Assembly: GCA_030737835.1 (NCBI GenBank)
Contig: CM060848.1
Location: forward strand, 19,259,309 to 19,323,308
From: Acorus gramineus
Lineage: Eukaryota; Streptophyta; Magnoliopsida; Acorales; Acoraceae
Direction of reading: 5' to 3'
DNA: 64,000 bases
Positions 1-12,225 of this stretch are shown one piece after another. Below the pieces are notes generated by a model. It saw only the letters and a list, made by a program, of their open reading frames with translations. It did no database searches and was not told where the DNA came from. Numbering within the stretch: the stretch's first letter is position 1; each line of letters opens with the position of its first letter. The translations under genes and the position numbers were made by a program.

Positions 1-480
1 GTTCTGAAGGATTTTGGGGTTAGTGAAATCTGGGCGGTTGATCTGGTGATCCCGTGGTGGTAAGTGGGGAAAAATCGTTGGGCGGCGGGGTTTCGCGGCA
101 GTGGCCAGTTGGTTGTCTCGATTGGGGGGTCCAGCTGGCGTAAGCGGGGACCGGTACCGACATGTGAATAAAGAGGGTAGGGATGTAAATAAGAAAAGTT
201 CTGAGGGTTTTTTAAGCCTGACGTGGCGTGCGCGGATCTAGAGATTCGGGACGGTGTCTGGCTTTGAGTGGTTCCGTGCGGCGCCGGCTTTTCACGGTGC
301 CTTCACGTGTTGGTACTTATGGGGTCCACGGGACCACGTCCCCGGATGACTTGGTTGATGGACTGTGTGACAAACGTTGGATGGAGAATCAGTGGTGCTT
401 GTTGTTTTCTCTTGTATTTCCGCTGGGCCCCGCTTAAAGGTCTTCAATACCCAGTCCAACGGGTGGTGCTTTCCCGCCGG
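1..480. repeat. Upstream-type repeat, copy 1 of 2
   Basis: This stretch matches 2174-2690 in long collinear blocks, for example the shared string GAAATCTGGGCGGTTGATCT near 27 and 2181, followed by matching CACGTG and ACGTGG motifs. The second copy lies upstream of the LEA5-type gene at 1545-1879. By analogy, this copy should be the upstream region of a second LEA5-type gene lying left of position 1 on the minus strand. The homology is visible; the off-window gene is inference. Confidence 0.7.
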
Positions 481-1544
481 GTGGGTGACTTTGAGTTTCT
501 TTATGGAAAATGTTACGTTATAGTCACTTTTATCTTTTGAATTTTTATATACACACGTGATTTTATAGAAAATAAAATGCATTGAATTATTTGAATATAT
601 TAAAAATATACATTTAATTTTTATTTTTATAATTAAGTATATACTAAAGGACTGTTTGATAATGCGTTATATCAGTTATAGTATTTAAAAACACCGTCAA
701 ACAAAAACCTTCGTCCAAACAAAATTTCGGTGTTTGTGTTTTAAGGAGAGTTGTGGCAGTGAAAGACAATTTTCAGTGTTTTTGAACGCATTGAAACAAT
801 TTTTCTTAGAAACTATGTCGATTATTTGAACACGGAGGCTCAGGATGCATTGCCAAACATAACCTAATATAGTATATGCTTTAATGTATAAGAAATGTTT
901 AGAGGGTGATATATTTTTGGATATGCATTACAAATTAACCTTTGAATTTTTTTTTTTAATAAACGATAGATAACATTGACATTGGAAAAACAAAAAGGTT
1001 ACATGGTTTGAAGTGAGGATGAGAGGTCCTACTTGCCAAACCACGTAGGTTTGGTGTTGGGGTTTATGGAATTTTATAATTTTTATATTGCACTGAAGTA
1101 TTTATATTATACTGTTTATTGTAATTTTTTTACTTGGTAAGTAGTAAAATTTGAATCAATGACGCAAATCCGAATTATAATTCTTGCTTTGACTCAAGGA
1201 TATGTCGGTGGCGGTCATGATATTTCCCGGTATTGCGCACTCGCTTTGATTGTGTTTTGTTATTGCCACGTATGTTTTCATTTCTATTACAACTTCCATC
1301 AATTTTGCCAAGAATCATGGATAATTTTATACGATGTTGCGTAACCCTGTATACTCCCTCCGCCGCCCACACATGACTCGTCAAATGGACTTCATCGAGT
1401 TGACTCGCTAAATCATCGCAACAAAACACAAAACCAAAACGTTAAAAAACACGCCACAGTGAACGATCGAGAGATTGCTAATGCCTTCCATTGACGAATT
1501 TTAGAAAAACCGTTACATAAATTAGCCAAAACTAATCGGATCCC
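481..1544. other. Intergenic, 3' of LEA5 gene
   Basis: AT-rich sequence with no gene I can support. It holds one small MITE (648-864). The part next to 1545 should include the 3' UTR of the minus-strand LEA5 gene. Confidence 0.5.
648..864. mobile_element. Tourist/Harbinger-like MITE, 217 bp
   Basis: The ends are AGGACTGTTTGATAATGC and GCATTGCCAAACATAACC, an imperfect terminal inverted repeat. A TAA trinucleotide flanks it on both sides (645-647 and 865-867), the 3-bp target-site duplication usual for PIF/Harbinger elements. There is no coding capacity. Confidence 0.65.
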
Positions 1545-1879
1545 CTAATTGTTCTCGACCTTGTGAGAGAGCAGGATCCGGCGCTGCTCGGCCGCGTCAA
1601 CCTCACCGCGTCTGTCGGCCGGTCGGTAGTAACCCGTCACCGGATCCGGCACCCACGATGTCTCCGCCACCTTCTTCTTCTCCTCCATCGCCGCCGCCGT
1701 CGCCGAATACCCCCTCCTATGAATCCAAAAGCGCACGCATCAGTAGACATACCAAATTAATAATGACTCATCTAAACTGACGATCAGATGCGCACGCGCA
1801 AGACTCACCTGCGGATCAAAACGGGGACTCCGTCAGAGAGAGCGGACCGGATGATAGCGTTGGAGAGAGAACGAGCCAT
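1545..1879 (-). CDS. LEA5/SAG21-type late embryogenesis abundant protein (LEA_3 family)
   Basis: Two exons, 1809-1879 and 1545-1716, joined across a 92-base GT-AG intron (donor GTGAGT, acceptor ATAG), encode 80 residues. The N-terminus MARSLSNAIIRSALSD is basic and hydrophobic like a mitochondrial presequence, as known for SAG21/LEA38-type proteins. The core SWVPDPVTGYYRP followed by an acidic helix and RRILLSHK is the LEA_3 signature. Family members accumulate under drought, oxidative stress and senescence. The start is the first ATG after a TATA box at 2041-2050. The length fits the small end of the family (about 80-100 residues). Upstream CACGTG and ACGTGGC motifs fit ABA or stress control. 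Family assignment is firm; localisation is inferred. Confidence 0.9.
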
Positions 1880-2040
1880 CTGATCAGGATCGAAGTCGAA
1901 CGAACGGTTGACGTTGCTTCTGCCGCTGCTGCTGATCTTGAAAGCCAAAACAAATGAATGGCTTCTTCACAGCAGGAGCTCCTTCGATCTCGGGCTGAGG
2001 AGGCTTTTGAGTGGAGAAGGAGAGGCTTCACATTGGGTTC

Positions 2041-2050
2041 TATTTATAGG
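2041..2050 (-). promoter_or_regulatory. TATA box of the LEA5-type gene
   Basis: The minus strand reads CCTATAAATA about 160 bases upstream of the LEA5 ATG, a canonical plant TATA box. It gives a predicted transcription start near 2010. Confidence 0.65.
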
Positions 2051-2173
2051 CGGAGGAAACGTAGACGGACGCATCAGAGCCGTCTAGGGTAAAGCCAGGC
2101 CCGTCATCGATGGACCCGTGTTTTGAACCGTCTGATTCATGAGCCATTTGACGTGAGTCTCACAGACTTATTG

Positions 2174-2690
2174 CGCTAGTGAAATCTGGGCGGTTGATCT
2201 GGTGGTCCAGTGGCGATGAGTGATGTGAAAGCACTGGGCGGCGGAGTTTCTCGGCAGTGGCCAGTCGGTTGCCTTGATTGGTCTGCCACCAGAGTCCAAA
2301 AGTAGAGCTGGCGTCAGCTGTGGAGACCGGTACCGACATGTCGGTGTGAAGGGCAGGGATGTAAATATGAGAAGTTCTCAGGGTTTTTTTTAGACTGACG
2401 TGGCGTGGGTATTTTCCGTTTCGAGAAAGGTCCAGGTGCGTGTCGTGGGTCTCGTTGAAGGGTTCACGTTCGGCGACGGCTTTTTCGTGATGCCTTCACG
2501 TGTTGGTACTTTTGGAGACCCGGACGACTGGGATGATGGATTGACGGGCCGATGCCACAGCGTTGGATGGAGAATCAATGGTGCTTGTTGTTTTCACGGG
2601 TAGGTCCGATGGGCTTTCGCGCCTTCACGTGAAGGAGGTCTTCAACCATACGGGAACCACCCAGTTCATCGGGAGTACTTTCGCGCCTGC
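2174..2690. repeat. Upstream-type repeat, copy 2 of 2, with G-box motifs
   Basis: This is the counterpart of 1-480. It lies upstream of the LEA5-type gene and contains G-box cores (CACGTG near 2498 and 2627) and an ACGTGGCG element near 2397, typical ABA/stress elements. Together the two copies suggest a tandem duplication unit of about 2.15 kb. Confidence 0.65.
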
Positions 2691-2779
2691 TGAGTGCTGA
2701 ATGACTCTATTGTTTTTTTTTTTTGAAAATTGTGAATTTGTTTTTATAGATAATGGAGGGACCACGTAGATGGCCTCAC

Positions 2780-3271
2780 TAAATTTGGGTCAAGTTCAAT
2801 TTAATTTTTATATTGGTTGAGTTTTAAAAATCGGATTCGGGTTTGGATTCGGTTCGGATTAACTAATTCAGATTGAGTCAAAAATCGGATTGGGTTTCAA
2901 TTGACATCATAGACAATCCGATCCAACTCAAACCTGTTGTAGACAATCATATGATATTCTTAATGGGCCATGAGTCATTGATTGATTCTTTACTCTAAAT
3001 TTTTATATTTTAGATCACAATATAATTTTTTTGTGGATTTAAATTGTTTTAGTGGGTAATTAAAATTTATAAAATGTGTTTTTTTTTCTTTTAAAACTTA
3101 GGCTTGAAAATCGGGTTCCGCAGGTTGGTTCAAGCCACCATAGGTTGGGTTCAGATTAGAGTCGTCAAGTTGAAATTCGAGTTGGGTCGGGTTAAGATTA
3201 AACACATTGAACTTCATATTAGGTTCGGGTTGGGCTCAAGCCAAATCCAATCCACTCGAGTTGCAACCTTA
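2780..3271. mobile_element. Degenerate hAT-type MITE of the GGGTTCGGGTTGGG family
   Basis: The interior is rich in GGTTGGGTT/CGGGTT motifs. The right end CTCGAGTTGCAACCTTA matches the ends of the better-preserved copies at 18189-18618 and 22470-22927. Flanking GGCCTCAC and GGCCATGC could be a decayed 8-bp target duplication (5 of 8 match). This is an old copy. Confidence 0.5.
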
Positions 3272-3343
3272 GGCCATGCAGTCAACTTGAGTATACTATC
3301 TTTGTCAATGTACCCCAAACCCACAGAAATATACAGAGGTTAA

Positions 3344-4458
3344 GGGTGCGTTTGTTTTGATGCAAAAGAACTTGTTGCGTACGCTAGTTTTCAGAAAAAG
3401 TCATCACAAAGTAGTGTTTGGTTGTCTCCTAAAATCATGATGAATGGAGAATGTTTTTCATAACCGTCTTAAAAATCCTGATTTTGGGATCAAGATAAAA
3501 AGAAGGTATGCCGTTTTCCGTGACATCTTTTGTTTATGAAAGTTTCATTCATGATATTTTTTTTATAACAGAATATTAAAAATTACAATTTATATGATAC
3601 ATAAAAAATATTAAATAGTTTTAAATTAGAATAAATAGCATAATATTTAAAATCATGTAAAATTTGTTTATTTGAATTAAATATATTTTTTTATATCTAT
3701 AAAGATAAGACAAATCTTTTAAAATACATGGAAAAACATCATTTAAACATATTTGGAAAGATGATAGACATTTTAAGACATGTATAGAGTTAATAAATAT
3801 TCTCAGATGTTTTTTTTGAAGAAAAGATTAAAAAAAATATGATAAATATTTTCTAAAAATTGATTTGATGATATCTTTAATATTATTTTGTAAAACATTA
3901 GGTAAATGACTCACAATCTCTAACAAAATATTCATAAAAATATTTTTTAAATCTTATTAATCATAAATCATGTTAAATAAGATAAGGTTTGTTGTTGAAT
4001 ATTTGAATGGGTTAATTTTTTTTTAGAGAAAAAGGATAGGTGGATAAGGTTTGTTTTGTCAAAATTTGAATGGGCTGTAGTTTTTTTAGAGAAAAAAATG
4101 GGGAGATTACATCTGATCTTCAACGTGAAAGTGTGAAATGTTAATGCAATGTGTGAAAAGATTATCTTATATAAATAATCTTGATATGTTTATTGTTATT
4201 ATATTTTTATATTTATAATTTGATATTAATGCATATATGTATGAAGAAGAAAAAAAAGATTTTCAAAATTTGTGGAAACTAAATCTATAGAACAATTTCA
4301 TTTTAGCATTTTACAAGAAAACAAACGAAGGAAATCATTTTTCGTAATATAATTTCAATACAACCAAACGTCCCAAATAGATTTCTTTTTCCTGGAAAAG
4401 TTTTTACATGTAAAAAGAAATCCTTAAGAAGTTAAACTATGTGAAACCAAACGGACCC
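3344..4458. mobile_element. Harbinger-like non-autonomous element, 1.1 kb
   Basis: The termini GGGTGCGTTTG and CAAACGGACCC form an inverted repeat, flanked by TAA at 3341-3343 and 4459-4461. The interior is very AT-rich with no long frame, so it is non-autonomous and needs a transposase from elsewhere. Confidence 0.7.
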
Positions 4459-4589
4459 TAAGTTAGTGCTAAAACTCAATACAAAGATATATCCTTAACA
4501 CATGTGAGCCTTGACCATTGTGCTATGGCCAATAGTAAATAAAAATTGTGGAACTTTACCATTTCGGTGTTGTTGCTCCTATCCTTTAA

Positions 4590-5050
4590 GGTTGAAAATT
4601 GCAACCTTTTTTTCTTTTGAGTAGGGAGGAAGAGAAAGAAAGAAGTTAAAGGAAGGAACCTCAGTCGAATAATGATAACAAGAGGAGGAGGGGGAGAGAA
4701 AGAGATGATGAGAGAAAAAGAGAGATCGGAGAGGTAAATGGTGAAGTAGCGACATACAAGGAAGGGTGGTGGTGGTGGTGGACGGAGGAGGTAGGGAAAG
4801 GACAATAATAAGGTATAAAAAGAAAACAAAGATATAAAAAAAATAGTCCACCATCGCCCTCCCTCAACACCATTGTCCTCCCCCATTGGCCTCTCACTTT
4901 ATATATATATATCTCTCCTCTTGTCGCCCTCCTTCATCGCTTCCACATCCTCTGTTCACCTCTCTTACCCTCTCTCTCTTTCTTTCTTTCTCTCAGTATT
5001 TTTTTTTTTGGCTCTCTTCTCTATCCCACTCCAAATATGGGGTGGTGCTC
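4590..5050. other. Low-complexity purine/pyrimidine tract
   Basis: GGT- and GA-rich sequence on one side, then CT-rich sequence (TCTCTC, TTTCTTTC). The open frames here are byproducts of the biased composition. No gene is supported. Confidence 0.6.
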
Positions 5051-5815
5051 CAGCCTCAAGGGGGAACTCCACTTAATCATTCGATCACCTTGATTCATAT
5101 TTTCAGTAAGTATATGTTCGATTTCATTTTAGATTTTGTATTTTGATTGTTTTATTAATAAAATTGGATTATGAAGATTTGTATTCTTTAAAACTTGTTT
5201 TAAATTTTTCAATTTATTGTCAAGAACATTTCACAACGGGTGTTGATTGTTGATATAGGTAACTCTAAAAATAAATATATTTTTATTATATGCATTTAGT
5301 ATTTATTTAATATATATTTATTTAAAGATCATATAGTAAAAAAAATAAAATAATTCTATATATGTATATATAAATGAGTTCACAAAAGACAAGACTAAAA
5401 ACTAAGCTAAATTAGTATTAGTGTGGGTGTAAAATTTTCTTTTAAAACTTCCTGAACCATATAAAAAGTTGGCTGTTTTCATTAAGGATAATAGTAGACA
5501 CAATCTCAAATGCAATCCTCAATGTTTTAATTTTTTAAAAATAATAAATTTTGTTTAATAAAATATATATTTTAATAAAAAGTATACATAATTCATTTTA
5601 AATTAAATGAATTCATTTTAATAAATATAAAAGTTAACATGATATATATTTGAGGATGACAACTAACGAGATATACAAGACTATATTGTGGTATGTAAAA
5701 AGGACAGTATATATATATATATCTCATGAGGATTAACTAATAAGGTATATGAGACTATTTTAGTTTATAAAAAGTACAATACTTTGTATCCCGTCCCTTA
5801 AACAATCACCCTTAA
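5051..5815. other. AT-rich intergenic stretch
   Basis: Long AT-rich sequence with TA dinucleotide runs. I see no gene, RNA gene or clear element before the MITE at 5816. Confidence 0.5.
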
Positions 5816-6247
5816 GCCCTTGTTTGGATATGAAATAGCCAGGGAATAAGCAAGAATAAATCAGAATAAATATTTTTTATTGTTTGGATGCAAGGAATAC
5901 CCATGGATAAACTATGTCAAAATGAACTGATATATGAATTATAACTAACATCTGGAATTAAAGTTATTCCAAATTATTCCACTTAAAGAATACGTGGACC
6001 CACCGTCAAATCAACTGTCATTACCTTTAATAAATCACATGTTAAATTAACTATCATTATTTGTTTACCTTTTATAAATTCTTATCCACACTTTATTCAC
6101 ATTTTATTAAAAAAAAATAATAATATTATTACGTTTCTAATGAGAATAATTCAAAATACAATCAAATATAAAATCATTTTATCTTTATTTATACGCACTT
6201 ATTCCAAAATAGCTATATATATCAAAGAATAAAGTGCCCAAACGGTC
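5816..6247. mobile_element. Harbinger-like MITE in the U2B'' promoter region
   Basis: The ends GCCCTTGTTTGG and CCCAAACGGTC are near-inverted repeats flanked by TAA at 5813-5815 and 6248-6250. Its interior (the block around TTTATTCACATTTTATT and the GAGAATAA motif) resembles the element at 62545-63000, so the two belong to one family. It ends only about 75 bases before the U2B'' start codon. Confidence 0.7.
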
Positions 6248-6321
6248 TAAAACTCCGTTGGGGAATCGAAGACCAAACACAAGAGAGAATCGAAGAAGAA
6301 ACAATAGAAGCAGAAGAAGAA

Positions 6322-9300
6322 ATGAGTGGCGGCGAAGTCCCTTCCAACATGACCATCTACAATTCTACATGACCAACCTCAACGAGAAAATCAAGTTGCC
6401 TGGTTAGAGTGACACTCCCCCACACAATCAACAAACTAGGGTTTTTTTTTTTTCTTTTTATATGTTCTTCGATTTCTCTGATGTTTTGTTTTTCCTGTGA
6501 TTGAAGAGCTGAAGAAATCCCTGTACGCGGTGTTCTCGCAGTTCGGGAAGATAGTGGAGGTGCTGGCATTGAAGACGCTGAAGGACAAAGGGCAGGCGTG
6601 GGTCGTCTTCGAGGACGTCTCGTCCGCCTCCAACGCCCTCCGCCAGATGCAGGGGTTCCCCTTCTATGAGAAGCCAATGGTGAAAATCTGGATCTCTTGT
6701 TATTTATTTATTGTTTCTGCATTTTTAGGTTTCATGTGATTTGAATGCGTGGTTTTTGCTATTTGAGAGATTCTACATTTCTCTGAGTCGAATGAAGATG
6801 CATTGAGCTTCTGTTTCTTTCAATTATGATTTTCTATGCAAGACAAAATGATCTTTAACTAATTATGTAATGGGTGCCCAAGCTTAAATCCTTTATACAT
6901 TTGCAGGTTGAAGAACCTCTAAGGCACGGTTTGGTTTGTGTCATTATTTCGGATGATAATCATTATATGAGTTTTTGATTTCACTCTATTTTTCCTTGAA
7001 TCTGGTGGGATCTGCATTTACTTCCAATGGTACCACAAACCAAACATGTGGATTTTCACAGTTTCCCGGTAAACTTTGGATGGAAATCAAAATCCACCCA
7101 AGAACATTACCAAACGTGGGCTACAAGATGTGTAGAATTTATGATCGATAGGATTTGCAAGCAATAGCTGTATGATGTTAACAAGTTTTTTCATAATTGT
7201 GCCTCATGTATTTTGAAGTGCTAGTCTATCCTAAACTTGAATCTTTAAAAGGAGGAAAACACAGAGAAAAGGTGGAGATATTTGCTCCTTGACAAAAAAG
7301 AAACAATAGCATGACAACCGATAGAAATTTGATGGTGTCATGTTGCTAGGACAAAAAATTTGAGGTACGTTTTCGTAGGGTTGTATCTCATGCCAGTGCA
7401 TTCTTTATGCAACAAGACATTTTAAGTGACCTTTTTTGTAGTAAAATGCTTATGAACTTTGTACAGATTCTGTAGTATTTCCTCACTTTTTTGTCATCTG
7501 TTACTGATGACTGCGATTGACTCGGTCAGTTTCTGGTGACTGGTTTTGGTCATGTTCTACTGTACTTTTGTTCACCATAGTTGAAAAATCTATGTTTGGA
7601 TTTATTAGCATTTTTTTTTAAATTCTTTATGTAATGTAAGAATGTAATGACTTTTAATACAACAGAAAATACAATACGCCAAGACAAAATCAGATGTTAT
7701 AGCCAAAGCAGATGGTACCATTGTTCCCCGAGAGAGACGAAAGAGGCATGAGGATAGAGGTCAGATTACTCCAGCAAGGATTATTATGTATTTTTGTTCT
7801 TCAAGTTGTTAAATCTGCTGATCTTCATGCATGGTTCTTGATTTTCTCATGTTTCTTATCTCTGTTCAGTCAGGATGAATCCAGATTCACAGACAGGAGA
7901 TCTTTTTTCATGTGCGTAATATGTATGGTATATGGGACGATAGACCAATAAACCAATTAACTTTTTTTCTTTGTATTCCTGATTTTTTTTTGCTTGAGTG
8001 GGTTGCCCAGATGACATCCAACCTTTCCAATAAAAATTATATATATATATATTCTATGCTTATCATCATAGTACAGTTCGACTGTATGATAGGTTAATTT
8101 TTATTGCTAAACATGTACAGAATTTTGTGTTATGTAGGACTATGAAATCATAGTCCACCCACTTGAGACTTAAAAAATACATTTTTATTTTTATTTTTTG
8201 AGAAGTGAATTCACACAGTTAGAATACCAAATCTTATCTATCAAGATATTCATTGGGGTAGCTATATAGCCATTGTGGGGAAGGGGGAGGGGGGGGGGGG
8301 GGGTGGTTGTCATATGGTCCTTCGCTCTCTTGCATGATTGATTTAATTACATGCATCCTTTTTTTTTCTTTTTTTCTGAGAAACTGTAGGAGCATACAAC
8401 CTGAAAAATATTTGGTAGTTTCATTACATGCATTTTTATTTTATTTTATTTCTTTTTTAGAAGGTTGCTGTTCACTAGTTTTATTAAAATGGTAAACATT
8501 CAGGTCGAATCGAAAGTCAAAAAAGAAACGAGAGAGAGAAAATTGTGGGTTTGGAGCCAATAATCTTTTCATTAGGGAGATGGGGGTGGGGGCAACTGAT
8601 CACTGATTGGTTGAAAATTGGAGGAGGGTGTGGAATGAGGGGCAACACTTGTATACATTTTATTGGGAACGCATAACCTCAAAGCTTATCATTTCCTAAA
8701 CCACATTGGTTCAAAATACTTTTATCAAGTAAAGCCATATACTATGCTTTTACTCGAATCATCACTGAATGATTCCTTTCAGATAAAAAGGATACACCCA
8801 AATGCTCCCTTATTTTCTTCTGCCTTTTGAGCATAGTATTAAAATCTCAAACTGTGGCAACATTTCGCATGCAGATTTTCTTTAAATGGTATTATTTGGG
8901 TACAAAGTAATTCAAATATATGGTTTGCTTAAGACTGCATTTTTTTTTTGGCCGACTACACTTTATAAGAATGTTTTTGACCATTGATAGTTTTCTCTTA
9001 TTCAGCTGAACGGAAACGACGAGAGCAACGCCATGATACTAATCAAACTGGGGCAGATCTAAATTTTGCTTACCCCAATGTCTATGTTGCAGCACTAGCT
9101 GTAAGCATGTTTCTTCTCTTGATGCTTCTTCTGTCGTTCCCTATTGTGTGTTTACACTTTACATGCAATTTTTATTTATATTTATTATTCTTATAACTAG
9201 GAATTTTAATGAAAGAGTTATCTTTCTTTCTTTTCAAAATTTCTGTTGTCTCCCCTCCTTCCCCAGTGGGTTTTCTACTCTTGATTTTCTATTCTTCTTT

Positions 9301-10852
9301 CTTTCTTTTTGTTTTCTCTTTGTAGCGTTTCCATTCTCCCACTTTCAGAAAAAAATGTATTTTCTTACTCTGCTGAGAACTTTATAAATTTTCACGGCAG
9401 GATTTTTAATACCCTTGATTTTTGCATAAGAACATATTATTATTATCATGGTTGAATTTTTATTTTATTTTATTATTATCACGGTTGAGTTGAGATGCAG
9501 ATAGTTCTATTTATGAAAGATTGGAGCATTCATATTAAAATGATGCCCTTCAAAAAAATAGGAGGCTAGGGATCTCCATGAATAATTGGGACGCAGATAG
9601 TTGTCTTCATAAGAAACTTTAAGTGCATAAACACATACCAAAATTTCTAACTTTTTCCTCAAGTCCGGGGGTTATGGTCACTCCTGTTGGTGCTTCATCT
9701 GATTTTAGTAAACTTCAGGTGGTGGAATTTACTCAGTAAATCTATTTCTAGATTTGGAACAATGTAATGAAATGATAGTACAAGACAATTTTTTTTTGTT
9801 AAGCTTTTGGTATTTGGCTTAATTCCCAAGTAATCCTCCAATGCCAATTCTGAAATTTTCAACTCAGGACTGGAGTTTCCTTTGTCAGTAATTATTCTAA
9901 ATAATCCACACCAGTTAAATTTGTATCCTGTAGATCTTGAGGTGACTACTGTAGGGTGATGTCATATTTGTTAGCAATAATCCTATTTTGCTAAGATGCC
10001 ATGTTCTTTTAGCTGGTGATACAGTTTTCAACTTCAAAATCACATGTTCTTTTATGTTTACAATAATCTCATGATCCACTTGGTTGAAAATCTGGGGACA
10101 TATAGTCATTTTTTGGTTCTCATACATGACCATCTAGTTCATTTTCTACATTTTTAACCATCTTTATATTATCAGATTCACATTCTTGCAATTAGCATGT
10201 CATCTTGGTTCAAACTTCAAACTGACAATTGCTAAGGCAAATCCCTTTCCATAATTAGAAACACTGCCTGAAATATCCCTCATTAGAGCTTGCCTGCGTG
10301 TATATGAGAACTTCCGTGTATTCTCTTCATGTGTAAAGAGAGTAGCATAGTATCATAAAATTGCCAACACGATGATGATACCATGAAATAGCATATCAAA
10401 ATTCATCTGAACCTTCATTACAAAATACTCAAATGAATTCAAATTTCTGTATGAGTTGATCATCAAAATTAATTCAGCCCATATTCCAAAATTTTGAGAA
10501 CTTGGAAATTATGTATGTCCGTTACAATCGATTCGTTTATTTTGAGATTTCTTTCATGGTTCATCAGTCATCCCAGTTACCTTTTGCTTGGAGCGAAGTC
10601 CATGCTTCCAGAGGCGCCGGCTCCACCAAATAACATACTGTTCATTCAAGATCTGCCACATGACTGCACTCCTATGATGCTGCAAATGCCTCTTCTTCCA
10701 GTATCCGGGTTTCAAGGAAGTCAGGATGGTGGATGCAAAGCCGGGGATTGCGTTTGTTGAATGAAATGCAATCCACAGTAGCCATGCAGGGGCTTCAAGG
10801 TTTTAAGATCACACTGCAGAACCCCATGCTCATCACATATGCCAAGAAATAG
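6322..10852 (+). pseudogene. U2 snRNP B''-type gene, unprocessed pseudogene
   Basis: Exons are recognisable at 6322-6402, 6507-6679, 7666-7759, 9006-9100 and about 10568-10852, all with GT-AG borders. They encode pieces of the U2B'' spliceosomal RNA-binding protein: MSGGEVPSNMTIY, then [13 protein letters not shown] and [13 protein letters not shown] (first RRM), a KR-rich linker (RAERKRREQR), [20 protein letters not shown] and the second-RRM end [16 protein letters not shown]. Exons 2-4 are in frame. Exon 1 has about 8 extra bases after MTIY. The last exon has a missing base before GAKSM, an extra C after LQM and a loss of about 8 bases after AFVE. Intact splice sites with several frame breaks point to a duplicated gene that decayed, not a retrocopy. 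The 8-base changes are hard to blame on sequencing. Confidence 0.8.
6923..7121. mobile_element. Harbinger-like MITE in intron 2 of the U2B'' pseudogene
   Basis: The ends GGCACGGTTTGGT and ACCAAACGTGGGC pair as a short inverted repeat. The flanks are TAA (left) and TAC (right), a target duplication with one change. Confidence 0.55.
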
Positions 10853-12225
10853 GTTCCTGTGATCTCCTCTTCCATTTCAGTGGAACATCGATGTTTTTTT
10901 TGGTAAGTAATCATTGATGTTTGCATTAACTTGACAATCTCTTAACTCATCCAAATTTTAGGGTTGTTGGTCTTAGCTTTTTTTTTTTTGTTTTAAAATA
11001 TCCAGTTATTCTTGCTGCTGTATATGTATCATATGATGTCTGAATATTTGGTGAATTATTTTCTTGAACACAGAGCTTCCTAATGTTTCTCATCCATTAG
11101 AATTTACCTTTTTTTTCTAAAAAAATTTCTTGTTTTGTATCCATGAAGTGCTCCTGGCCTTTCCTGACGACATTTCTAGCTACATATAACATAAACAGTG
11201 TAGTTTTAATGTACCGGAAGGTCAGATTTTCCACAATTTCAAAATCGGCCGGAGAATCCAAGTCTGTTGTGCGTATTTGTACGTATTCAAGGTTGACTCT
11301 TGGAGAGGCGCAGTGAGGCAAGTTGGAAGGATTGCTTTGAAATCAACCAATGATTGTGCTTCTCATAAAAACATCTGCTTCAGGCTGTGGTCTTCCCTAC
11401 CAAATTTGTGGTCATGAAACAGATTCATCTCAAGTTCTGCTTTGCTGAAACAGGTATGCTGAACCTATATATACTATTCTCTCCTTATATACCAGGACAT
11501 ATAACAATTTGTGCAAAATGATTGCTTTTTCTGTTTGTTTTTTTTATTCTTATCGGAGAAAAAGAAAAAGTTACATTTTTATTGTTTGGTTTATCTTAGA
11601 TAACAGTTTTGCTTTTAATTATGTTTGTGGGAGGTTATTTGGATTTTGGGAAAAGGTAGGGGGTTATCTAGATTTTCATATGTTTGTGGGGGCGTTATAA
11701 TCATTTTTTCCTTTTTTAAATGATAACTCTACCCCCACATTAGTTGTTTGTATTTGTGAGAATGTGTGAGATATAACAATTGTGATATGTTTTGGAATAT
11801 GCATGAAGGTGTGAGATGCGATGATTTTTTTAATAGAAAAATAACATGAGAGAGTATGTTAATCCATTGGTATATATAAGGTGTCGCCCTGATGACCAAT
11901 TCCAGCCCCGTTAGAATATTTATGAGGTCTTATATTCAATTATCAGAGCACAGTTAAAATTTGGTACTGATCATTTCCAGTCTTTCTACTAGTTGATTGG
12001 CAAATCCATATGAGATGACCCGCAAAAATGAAACAGACTTGGTAGATAAAATACTTCATTCATTCAATAAAAACACTGTGCTTGATGAAGTAGCAATTGA
12101 GAGTAACAGCATTACATGGATGGTTACATTACTTAGGTTGATATCATAACACTGGGTTACATAAATTATTCTTCACACACAGAGGATCCTCTTATGATTG
12201 ATGCCACTTTATTTTTTTTCCTTTT
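10853..12225. other. Intergenic between convergent U2B'' and phylloplanin genes
   Basis: No gene is supported. The block around 11120-11350 has a diverged second copy near 19290-19540 (shared anchor CTCCTGGCCTTTCCT). From about 11580 to 11945 lies a MITE-like sequence related to 58259-58625 (shared TTGTTTGG end and ATCCATTGG motif). The last 250 bases should hold the 3' UTR of the first phylloplanin gene. Confidence 0.5.

Noticed and set aside
4476-5146. Several Pro/Ser/Leu-rich open frames on both strands
   Set aside because: They come from low-complexity CT and GGT tracts, with no start context or conserved motif.
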